From Gammaproteobacteria bacterium (GTDB lineage Bacteria > Pseudomonadota > Gammaproteobacteria > HK1): 64,000 bases of DNA. The stretch lies in the NCBI GenBank assembly GCA_021773795.1, contig JAJFJT010000012.1:211650-275649 (forward strand), in the 5' to 3' direction. The notes beneath the pieces were generated by a model, which was not told the origin of the DNA, made no database searches, and saw only the letters and a program-made list of their open reading frames with translations. This document shows, piece after piece, positions 33,808-40,090 of this stretch (positions are counted from its first letter, which is position 1; every line of letters begins with the position of its first letter). The translations under genes and the position numbers were made by a program.

Positions 33808-34497
33808 CTAGCCACACTTTGAATCCCCGCAATTCAGGCAGGTCATGCAGCCGTCCATCTGGACCACCGCCTTGGTGCTGCACTTGGCGCAGAGTGTTGC
33901 GGCATCAGGAAAGCCATTTTCCCCGTTACCACAATCTTTTGCCTGCGCCTGGTGTTCTTCAAATTCCTTTTTCTTCTGGTCTACCAGCTTCTGCTGATGC
34001 TCGTCGAGGCTAGCGGGTTCAAGCATGCCGATCATGCGCATATGGGCTTCAATAGCATCCCCGATCTCGGCCACCAGCGAGGGCATGTAGTGGCCGCCTT
34101 TTTTAAAGTAACCACCGCGGGGATCAAAGACCGAGTGTAATTCCTCCACCAGGAAGGTGACGTCCCCACCCTTGCGGAAGACCGCGGAGATAATGCGGGT
34201 GAGGGCGACAATCCATTGAAAATGCTCCATATTCTTGGAGTTGATGAAGATCTCAAAGGGTCGCCGTTGCTCATGCTCGGTGCCCGGATTGAGCACGATA
34301 TCGTTGATGGTGACATACAGCGCATGTTCTGAGAGCGGGGTCTTCACCTTGTAGGTGGAGCCGATAAGCATCTCCGGACGCTGTAGCTTCTCGTGCATCT
34401 GAATGACGTCGGCGGATGGCTTGGCTGCTGGCGGCGCGGCCTCTTCGGCACTCTTGACGCTGTATTTAACGATGGGTTTTTCTATTTTGATTGCCAC
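33808..34497 (-). CDS. nrdJb: NrdJb: TSCPD/zinc-finger subunit of split class II ribonucleotide reductase
   Basis: 229-aa protein with GTG start at 34497 and a GGGAG site eight bases upstream. A central TSCPD-type domain (LYVTINDIVLNPGTEHEQRRPFEIFINSKN, LTRIISAVFRKGG) and a C-terminal zinc-ribbon-like cysteine set (CAKCSTKAV, CMTCLNCGDSKCG). This is the separate C-terminal part of adenosylcobalamin-dependent reductase, as in Pseudomonas NrdJab, where the C-terminal Cys residues re-reduce the active site. It follows nrdJa but is separated by 200 bases holding an inserted repeat. Confidence 0.85.
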   Translation of the reverse strand: MAIKIEKPIVKYSVKSAEEAAPPAAKPSADVIQMHEKLQRPEMLIGSTYKVKTPLSEHALYVTINDIVLNPGTEHEQRRPFEIFINSKNMEHFQWIVALTRIISAVFRKGGDVTFLVEELHSVFDPRGGYFKKGGHYMPSLVAEIGDAIEAHMRMIGMLEPASLDEHQQKLVDQKKKEFEEHQAQAKDCGNGENGFPDAATLCAKCSTKAVVQMDGCMTCLNCGDSKCG

Positions 34498-34566
34498 TGG
34501 GTTAGCTCCCTTTGGGGCGAAACTATTTGTTAGCTGCGAATCGGTGTGTTCCCGAAGTTATTCGTT

Positions 34567-34687
34567 GAAAAATTATCAGGCGAGTGCAAGACAAGGCAAA
34601 AATTGGCGAGAAAGCGGAGCTTACAAATAGTAAGTGAGCAATTTGAGCCAATTTTTAACGCCGTATTGTGCCGCATGAGGATTTTTC
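34567..34687. repeat. Dispersed inverted repeat, family C, copy 2, between nrdJa and nrdJb
   Basis: Ends GAAAAATTATCAGGCG and, inverted, GAAAAATCCTCATGCGGC, with the GCAAGACAAGGCAAAAATTG core shared with 15490-15613. A partial right end (GCCGCATGAGTATTTTTC) also lies at ~25470, just before tilS. It splits what should be a tight nrdJ operon. Confidence 0.75.
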
Positions 34688-34697
34688 CTTCGCTTTA

Positions 34698-36845
34698 CTA
34701 GAATTTGCCGTAATAACCTTCTTTGAGCGCGTCATAAAGATTGGCGGCGGTATGGTTCTCACCGTCATAGACGATATCTTCATTGCCCTTTGCCTCGACC
34801 AAGGTGCCATCTTCCAGGGTGAAGCAGTAGGTGGTATTTTCCAGATCATCTTCCTTCACCAGCACCCCCTGGAAGACCTCGGGATTAAAGCGGAAGGTGG
34901 TACAGCCCTTGAGTTTTTTCTCGTAGGCATAGAGATAAATATCCTTGAAACCCTCGTAGGGAAAGTCCGTGGGCACATTGGCGGTCTTGGAAATGGAGGA
35001 ATCGATCCATTGTTGCGCAGCGGCCTGAACATCCACATGGGCCTTGGGGCTGATATCGTCGGCACTGATGAAATAATCCGGTAATCCGGCGCCGGGCATG
35101 GCCTTCGGATCCACCAGGGCGTGATAGGCCAGTAGCTCAAAGGAATAGACATCCACCTTTTCCTTGCTCTTCTTGCCCTCGCGGATGACGTTGCGTGAGT
35201 AATGGTGGGCAAAGCTCGGTTCGATACCGTTGCTGGCGTTGTTGGCTAGCGATAGCGAGATGGTACCGGTGGGGGCAATGGAGCTGTGATGGGTAAAGCG
35301 CGCACCTACCTCGGCCAGTTCATCCACCAACTCCGGCTCGATCTCCGCCAGGCGTTGCATATAGCGACTGTAGCGGGCAAACAATACCTTGCCGTCCACT
35401 TCATCCCCCGGTTGATAGCCATCTGCAGCCATTTCCGGGCGTTGGCGGATCATCTCCGTGGTCACGCTAAAGGATTTCTGTAGTAGCGGTGCCGGTCCCT
35501 TCTCGCGAGCGAGCTCCGCCGCAGTGCGCCAGCCCACAATGGCCAGTTCCCGCGCTACCTGCTCGGTGAAATCCAGTGAGTCGGGCTCACCGTAGCGCAT
35601 TTGTAGCATGGTGAGGGTGGAGCCAAGACCCAGGAAACCCATGCCATGACGACGTTTCTCGGTGATCTCCTGGCGTTGCTGTTCCAGCGGCAAGCCATTG
35701 ATCTCAACTACGTTATCCAGCATACGTGTGAACGTTGCCACGATTTCACGGAAGCTCTCCCAATCAAAATGCGCACTTTCCCCAAAGGGCTGGCGCACAA
35801 AGCGGGTGAGATTGATCGAGCCCAGCAGACACGAGCCGTAGGGAGGCAGTGGCTGTTCGCCGCAAGGATTGGTTGCACGCACCTCTTCACAAAACCAGTT
35901 GTTGTTCATGTCATTGATTTCGTCAATGAGGATGAAGCCCGGTTCGGCGAAATCGTAGGTCGATGACATAACCAGATCCCACATCTTGCGCGCCTTCAGG
36001 GTCTGGTAGACGGCGCAGGCCACCTGGCCGGCATCATTGACCACATAGTTCTTGTGTACCGGCCAGTTGCGCCAGATGATCTCATCGGCGGCCAGATCTA
36101 CGCTGCCGTCTTCCACTTCTTTGGCAGTGACCGGAAAGGCCAGTTGCCAGTCACGATCCTGCTTTACTGCCTCCATGAACTCCCGGGTGATGAGCAGGGA
36201 CAGGTTGAACTGGCGCAGGCGACCGTCTTCGCGCTTGGCGCGGATGAAGTCCGGGGCATCGGGATGGCCGATGTCGAAGGTGGCCATCTGGGCACCGCGA
36301 CGGCCACCGGCGGAGGACACCGTAAAGCACATCTTGTCGTAGATATCCATGAATGACAGGGGGCCGGAGGTGTAGGCACCGGCGCCGGAAACATAGGCTC
36401 CTTTGGGGCGCAGGGTAGAAAATTCGTAGCCGATTCCGCAACCGGCCTTGAGGGTCAGGCCCGCCTCATGGACCTTGCCAAGGATATTGTTCATGGAGTC
36501 ATGGATGGCTCCAGATACGGTGCAATTGATGGTGGAGGTGGCCGGTTTGTGTTTCAAGGCGCCGGCATTGGAAATAATGCGTCCCGCGGGGATGGCGCCA
36601 TGGCGCAGGGCGTGCAGGAAGCGCTCAAACCAGTACTCACGTTTCTCCGGTGTGTCTTCCACATCGGCGAGTGCCTGGGCTACTCGTTGGTAGGTATCGT
36701 CTATGGCCTCATCCACGGCCTCGCCGTCTTTGGTCTTGAGGCGATATTTCTTGTCCCAGATGTCCAGTGAGGCATCTTGTAACGGGATCTCGACGTTTTC
36801 GTCCTCGGGTGTGGCATTTAAAATGGGCTGGTGTACCGGGTCCAT
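34698..36845 (-). CDS. nrdJa: Adenosylcobalamin-dependent ribonucleotide reductase, large part (NrdJa)
   Basis: 715-aa catalytic part of class II reductase, converting ribonucleotides to deoxyribonucleotides without oxygen dependence. ATG at 36845 follows GGGAGGAA. Substrate-site and radical-site blocks visible: FGSL-like TINCTVSGAIHDSMNNI (first redox Cys), GCGIGYEFSTLRP, VSSAGGRRGAQMATF, ATNPCGEQPLPPYGSCLLGS (finger-loop thiyl Cys) and SIAPTGTISL. The C-terminal redox Cys pair is on NrdJb. Two NrdR boxes and one DnaA box upstream suggest cell-cycle and nucleotide-dependent control. No B12 riboswitch was recognised in the leader. Confidence 0.95.
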   Translation of the reverse strand: MDPVHQPILNATPEDENVEIPLQDASLDIWDKKYRLKTKDGEAVDEAIDDTYQRVAQALADVEDTPEKREYWFERFLHALRHGAIPAGRIISNAGALKHKPATSTINCTVSGAIHDSMNNILGKVHEAGLTLKAGCGIGYEFSTLRPKGAYVSGAGAYTSGPLSFMDIYDKMCFTVSSAGGRRGAQMATFDIGHPDAPDFIRAKREDGRLRQFNLSLLITREFMEAVKQDRDWQLAFPVTAKEVEDGSVDLAADEIIWRNWPVHKNYVVNDAGQVACAVYQTLKARKMWDLVMSSTYDFAEPGFILIDEINDMNNNWFCEEVRATNPCGEQPLPPYGSCLLGSINLTRFVRQPFGESAHFDWESFREIVATFTRMLDNVVEINGLPLEQQRQEITEKRRHGMGFLGLGSTLTMLQMRYGEPDSLDFTEQVARELAIVGWRTAAELAREKGPAPLLQKSFSVTTEMIRQRPEMAADGYQPGDEVDGKVLFARYSRYMQRLAEIEPELVDELAEVGARFTHHSSIAPTGTISLSLANNASNGIEPSFAHHYSRNVIREGKKSKEKVDVYSFELLAYHALVDPKAMPGAGLPDYFISADDISPKAHVDVQAAAQQWIDSSISKTANVPTDFPYEGFKDIYLYAYEKKLKGCTTFRFNPEVFQGVLVKEDDLENTTYCFTLEDGTLVEAKGNEDIVYDGENHTAANLYDALKEGYYGKF

Positions 36846-36940
36846 CTGTTCCTCCCTGTGGCTCCGGGGGCGCGGGAAAGGCGGCACCCCCTGGCTGTGT
36901 AATTATTGCTTAGGGCATGGTAGAAGGCTGTTCCCACCAA

Positions 36941-36988
36941 ACACTACAGATTGTAGGCTAGCCGGGAGAAAAACGCTATATGTTGTGT
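36941..36988 (-). promoter_or_regulatory. Tandem NrdR boxes over the nrdJ promoter
   Basis: Box 1 at 36973-36988 (ACGCTATATGTTGTGT) matches acaCtAtATaTaGtGt at 13 of 16 positions; box 2 at 36941-36956 (ACACTACAGATTGTAG) matches at 11. Their starts are 32 bases apart, three helical turns, the usual NrdR geometry. Box 2 covers a -10-like TACAAT (minus strand, 36955-36950), consistent with repression by NrdR when dATP is high. Confidence 0.75.
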
Positions 36989-37014
36989 GCGCTGGGGAAA
37001 GGCGGATGACAAGC

Positions 37015-37023
37015 TGTGGATAA
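37015..37023 (+). promoter_or_regulatory. DnaA box upstream of nrdJ and nudC
   Basis: TGTGGATAA is the complement of the consensus TTATCCACA. It lies 27 bases beyond the distal NrdR box. nrdAB in E. coli is also DnaA-controlled. A 9-mer like this is expected about once per two windows by chance, so position is the main support. Confidence 0.5.
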
Positions 37024-37060
37024 ACTGTGGGGGCTTTCGGTTCTTTCTCGCGGCGATCCA

Positions 37061-38041
37061 ATGGCCAAAAAAGCTTACAATCCGGCCATGAACAAGCACT
37101 CAAGTCGCTGCAATGTCAAAAATTACTTTGCCGGGTTGGCACTGGATCGGGCTGCGGGCGTACGCCGGGACCCGGAATGGCTGCAAAAGCGTATGCAGGC
37201 ACCAGATAGCTACTTTGTGCCGGTCTGGCGCGAGCGTAACCTGCTGCGTGCGGAGGCATCCGCCGCGGCGCTATTGTCCCGGGCTGAGGTGGACCCCTGG
37301 CTGGAAAATGCCGACGCGGTGGTCTTTTTGGGCGAGGATGGTGAGAGTGCCTATTTTGCCCTGTTCCTTGATGGTGGTGATGATGCCGTGCCCACCCAAT
37401 TGGTCGGCTTTGGTGAATTCCATCAGCTCAAGGGGGCTGCAGAGGGGCTCGGTGAGAATGACCGGGGGCTGCTCGCCTACGCACGGGCCATGGCTCATTG
37501 GCATGGGCGGCAACGCTTTTGCAGTGACTGTGGTGCGCCCACTCACAGCAGCTCCGATGGCCACGTACGCATCTGCAGTTCCAGCGAGTGTGGTCGGGAG
37601 CATTTCCCACGTACCGATGCGGCGGTCATCGTGGTGGTTGAGCACGGGACGAGTTGTTTGTTGGTGCGTCAGCCGCGCTGGCGTGAGGGGCTTTATTCCG
37701 CCCTTGCCGGTTTCGTTGAGGCCGGGGAGAGCGTGGAGGATGCCGTGGTGCGTGAGGTTTATGAGGAGGTGGGGGTGCGGGTCATTGGCCAGCGTTATCA
37801 CTCCTCCCAACCCTGGCCCTTTCCGTCTTCTCTGATGCTAGGTTTCGAGGCCAAGGCAGCCGCCCGGGAGTTCAATCCCGGAGATGATGAACTTGAGGAT
37901 GCGCGTTGGTTTACGCGAGAGGAATATGCCGCTGCGCTAGCTAGTGGGGAGGTGAAAATGCCCTCGCGTCCGTCGATTGCCCGGCGCCTGATTAGCGACT
38001 GGTATGGCCGGGATGGGGCAGTGTTGTCTGACGTGGATTAG
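37061..38041 (+). CDS. nudC: NAD(+) diphosphatase / NAD-decapping Nudix hydrolase
   Basis: About 326 residues. N-terminal NudC-like domain, zinc ribbon (CSDCG at ~150, then CSSSEC), Nudix box GFVEAGESVEDAVVREVYEEVGV matching GX5EX7REUXEEXGU, and the NADH-pyrophosphatase signature SQPWPFPSSLM just after it. It cleaves NAD(H) to NMN and AMP and removes NAD caps from RNA. Start uncertain: ATG at 37061 or 37088, neither with a clear ribosome site; 37061 listed. Divergent from nrdJa, sharing the regulatory gap. Confidence 0.92.
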   Translation: MAKKAYNPAMNKHSSRCNVKNYFAGLALDRAAGVRRDPEWLQKRMQAPDSYFVPVWRERNLLRAEASAAALLSRAEVDPWLENADAVVFLGEDGESAYFALFLDGGDDAVPTQLVGFGEFHQLKGAAEGLGENDRGLLAYARAMAHWHGRQRFCSDCGAPTHSSSDGHVRICSSSECGREHFPRTDAAVIVVVEHGTSCLLVRQPRWREGLYSALAGFVEAGESVEDAVVREVYEEVGVRVIGQRYHSSQPWPFPSSLMLGFEAKAAAREFNPGDDELEDARWFTREEYAAALASGEVKMPSRPSIARRLISDWYGRDGAVLSDVD

Positions 38042-38060
38042 GGAAGGGCGGAGTTAATTA

Positions 38061-38212
38061 TCGGATTACCGCTCTTCGGCATCTTTGGCCAGGGACGGCC
38101 TTATGTCGCGGAGCACATGGACGTGCGGGAGCGACCATGCCCCTGTATCGGAGTACGGGGCAGGCTCCGCGGGTTAAGTACATCCCTGCACAAAACGCTG
38201 TCGCTAATCCGA
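38061..38212. repeat. Dispersed inverted repeat, family D, copy 1
   Basis: Begins TCGGATTACCGCTCTTCGGC and ends, inverted, TCGGATTAGCGACAGCG, with GTTTTGTGCAGGGATGTACT inside. Related pieces at 42821-42894, ~39691-39789 and ~55315. It runs into the 3' end of the next gene and carries its stop codon. Confidence 0.65.
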
Positions 38213-38749
38213 CCTGCCGGCTGCTTCAGCAGTTCCAAACTGTTGACGGAAATAATTGGCGACGGCTTGTGCGTCTACGTGGAAGTCGTTGTATAGCACG
38301 CGCCGATTGGGGTCGATGATAACTACCCAGGGGGTGCCGCCGGTGCGGTAGTGCTGCATGATGGCCGGGTGTGGCTGACCGTCCGGGTTTCCGGCGTCGT
38401 GTCCCATGGGGATGGCGAGATCGTATTGTTGTTGCAGTGTGGCTACCTTGTCCGGGGTATTTTCCTCAAAGCCTTCAAAAACTGTTTGCACTGCGGCAAA
38501 GCGGATGCTCGGGTGGGAGCCAAATTCGGCCAGTAGCTGCTGTAATGCGGGAAAGCCATAGCGATGACAGCCATCACACCAGGACTGGAAGAAATACAGA
38601 TAGATGAAGTGGCGTCGTTGCTCGGCGATGCTGAAACTGCCGGGTTCGCCCCTGGCGTCAATCCACTGGGCCCGAATCTCTGGAGCGCGTCGGCCAACGA
38701 TGCCCGGGGTGTGGAGGGCTTCATGAGTCTCGGGTGTGTCTGCCGTCAT
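38204..38749 (-). CDS. TlpA/peroxiredoxin-like thioredoxin-fold protein
   Basis: 181-aa protein without signal peptide or lipobox. The redox motif is WCDGCH (QSWCDGCHRYGFP, ~57), with the cis-Pro in GTPWVVIID. The extra LLAEFGSHPSIRFAAVQTVFEGFEENTPDKV insertion is of the AhpC/TSA-Redoxin (TlpA-like) type, but it appears cytoplasmic. ATG at 38749 after AGGGAG. The stop (TAG, 38204-38206) and last residues fall inside repeat D copy 1, so the C-terminus may have been altered by the insertion. Substrate unknown; general thiol-disulfide or peroxide role. Confidence 0.75.
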   Translation of the reverse strand: MTADTPETHEALHTPGIVGRRAPEIRAQWIDARGEPGSFSIAEQRRHFIYLYFFQSWCDGCHRYGFPALQQLLAEFGSHPSIRFAAVQTVFEGFEENTPDKVATLQQQYDLAIPMGHDAGNPDGQPHPAIMQHYRTGGTPWVVIIDPNRRVLYNDFHVDAQAVANYFRQQFGTAEAAGRSD

Positions 38750-39033
38750 TTACAAACATCTCCCTAGGAATCTGTCGAACTTAGGCGCTCGTAGCGAGGG
38801 AAAACCATATTGAGACAGATTTTCTGTTCATTTGAGGATAATAGTCACTCTATTGGAAGCTTCCGCGTCCTGCTCACGCCCCTTACCCTACATCCCTGTA
38901 GGTAACGAAAAGGACCGGGAAATATGGCCAGTAGGGTCTTTTTCGCAGCAGAGCCGTCCTAAGCTCGACAGACTCCTTGGCCGGGCTAAGATCCACCCCG
39001 GAGACAGCGAGCGTGTCCCCGGGATGAGACTAA

Positions 39034-39092
39034 GGGATCTCCGATCTATTCGTGAACTCGTACTACCTCGTCCAGAGCAAATCAGAGACTCC
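39034..39092 (+). mobile_element. MITE-A copy 5, internally deleted
   Basis: Only 59 bp remain, with the left end GGGATCTCCGATCTATTCGT and right end CAAATCAGAGACTCC; the centre and target duplication are lost. It abuts the stop of the cytochrome P460 gene. The rest of the gap 38750-39098 holds repeat scraps (GCGTCCTGCTCACGCCCC at ~38868, AGACAGATTTTCTG) and no gene. Confidence 0.6.
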
Positions 39093-39098
39093 TGATTT

Positions 39099-39662
39099 CT
39101 AGCGTGCGTAGCGGTCGTTGTTGAAGACCATATCGCCGCCCGGTGCTGCTGTATGGCAGGCGATGCAGCCCTTGGGCATACCCTTGGCCACGCGGCCAGC
39201 GAGAGACATGCCTTTGGGGTTCTTGTGGAGGCCGCCATTGGCTTTGTATTTGGCCCAGAACCAGTTCTTGTTGTCTGTATCGTAGCCACTTTCGCGCTGA
39301 TACATGACGGTGACGGCCTTCAGGTATTTGGCCGGGTTATTGGCCACACTGGCAATGCTGACTCCGGGGCCGCCGTAATTGCGTTTGATGATGGCGGTGC
39401 CGCTATGACCATTGACGGTAACCGTGCCCTCGATGGTGTCGAGCACCGCACCGTGGGGATGCTGACCCTTGTAGGGCTTGGACATGATGGCATTGGGCCC
39501 CACCATGTGCGCATCGGCCATCGCCGACCAGAGTTTTTGGGAATAATTGACGCTCCCCTTGTCGCCAAAGGGCATGGCCATTTGGGCCTGGGCACCCAGC
39601 GGCATGAGTGCGCTTAGCAACACGATGGATAGCAGCTTGCCTAGAGTTGTGGTTAGTTTCAT
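39099..39662 (-). CDS. Cytochrome P460 family protein
   Basis: 187-aa secreted mono-haem protein. ATG at 39662 with AGGGAG upstream; signal peptide LLSIVLLSALMPLGAQA. The single haem motif CIACH is near the C-terminus (~165), followed by HTAAPGGDMVF, the P460 arrangement. The family forms a Lys-haem crosslink and oxidises hydroxylamine and NO to N2O or nitrite; the candidate Lys is in one of GTAIIKRNYGG or NPAKYLKAVTVMYQR, which cannot be settled by eye. A nitrosative detoxification role fits the NapC-type and NapF-like genes. No partner cytochrome c' is adjacent. Confidence 0.83.
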   Translation of the reverse strand: MKLTTTLGKLLSIVLLSALMPLGAQAQMAMPFGDKGSVNYSQKLWSAMADAHMVGPNAIMSKPYKGQHPHGAVLDTIEGTVTVNGHSGTAIIKRNYGGPGVSIASVANNPAKYLKAVTVMYQRESGYDTDNKNWFWAKYKANGGLHKNPKGMSLAGRVAKGMPKGCIACHTAAPGGDMVFNNDRYAR

Positions 39663-39690
39663 TGGTTTCATCTCCCTCGTCATATCAATT

Positions 39691-39789
39691 GGTTTTGTAC
39701 AGGGATGTACTTACGTCGTGAAGCACAAGGACCGCTCTTCGGCATCCATGCCATCGCGGCATAAATGCGTCCGTGCATAAAAAGTGCGA
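39691..39789. repeat. Family D repeat fragment downstream of P460 promoter
   Basis: GTACAGGGATGTACTTACGT, ACCGCTCTTCGGCATCC and GCATAAATGCGTCCGTGCA are shared with other D copies. The remainder of the gap 39663-40090 holds only the tandem palindromes below and no gene. Confidence 0.55.
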
Positions 39790-39968
39790 GAACGACGTCC
39801 AGTGGTGAAAGATAGCGTCAAAACCGGCCGATGCTATCCTTCCCATGGGCTGCATAGACAGATGTCGATAGAAAAAATTCCCCATCACTCCGTTGTTATG
39901 GCAGACGGTCCCTGATTTCGGGTGAAGATAAATGCCATGATGCCGATAAACAATGTATTACGAGCAGC

Positions 39969-40014
39969 TACGGCCATTCCATAGAATGGGGTACGGCCAT
40001 TCCATAGAATGGGG
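39969..40014. repeat. Two tandem 23-bp palindrome-containing repeats upstream of GGDEF gene
   Basis: TACGGCCATTCCATAGAATGG plus GG occurs twice head to tail (39969-39991, 39992-40014). Each holds the palindrome CCATTC-CATA-GAATGG. They end 76 bases before the ATG of the membrane GGDEF gene, so they may be operator sites for a dimeric regulator. Confidence 0.7.
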
Positions 40015-40090
40015 TGAAAAATGACGAGTTATTACGCTTATCATTCCAATTGCCGCTTGTGCTACAGAGTTTGTCTGAACCGGATGGCTT

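Noticed and set aside
36846..37060. Cobalamin riboswitch before nrdJa
   Set aside because: I looked for the B12-box and its flanking stems in the minus-strand leader and did not see them; NrdR boxes explain the conserved-looking palindromes.
39969..40014. Start of a CRISPR array
   Set aside because: Two repeats are directly joined with no spacer, and no cas genes are present.
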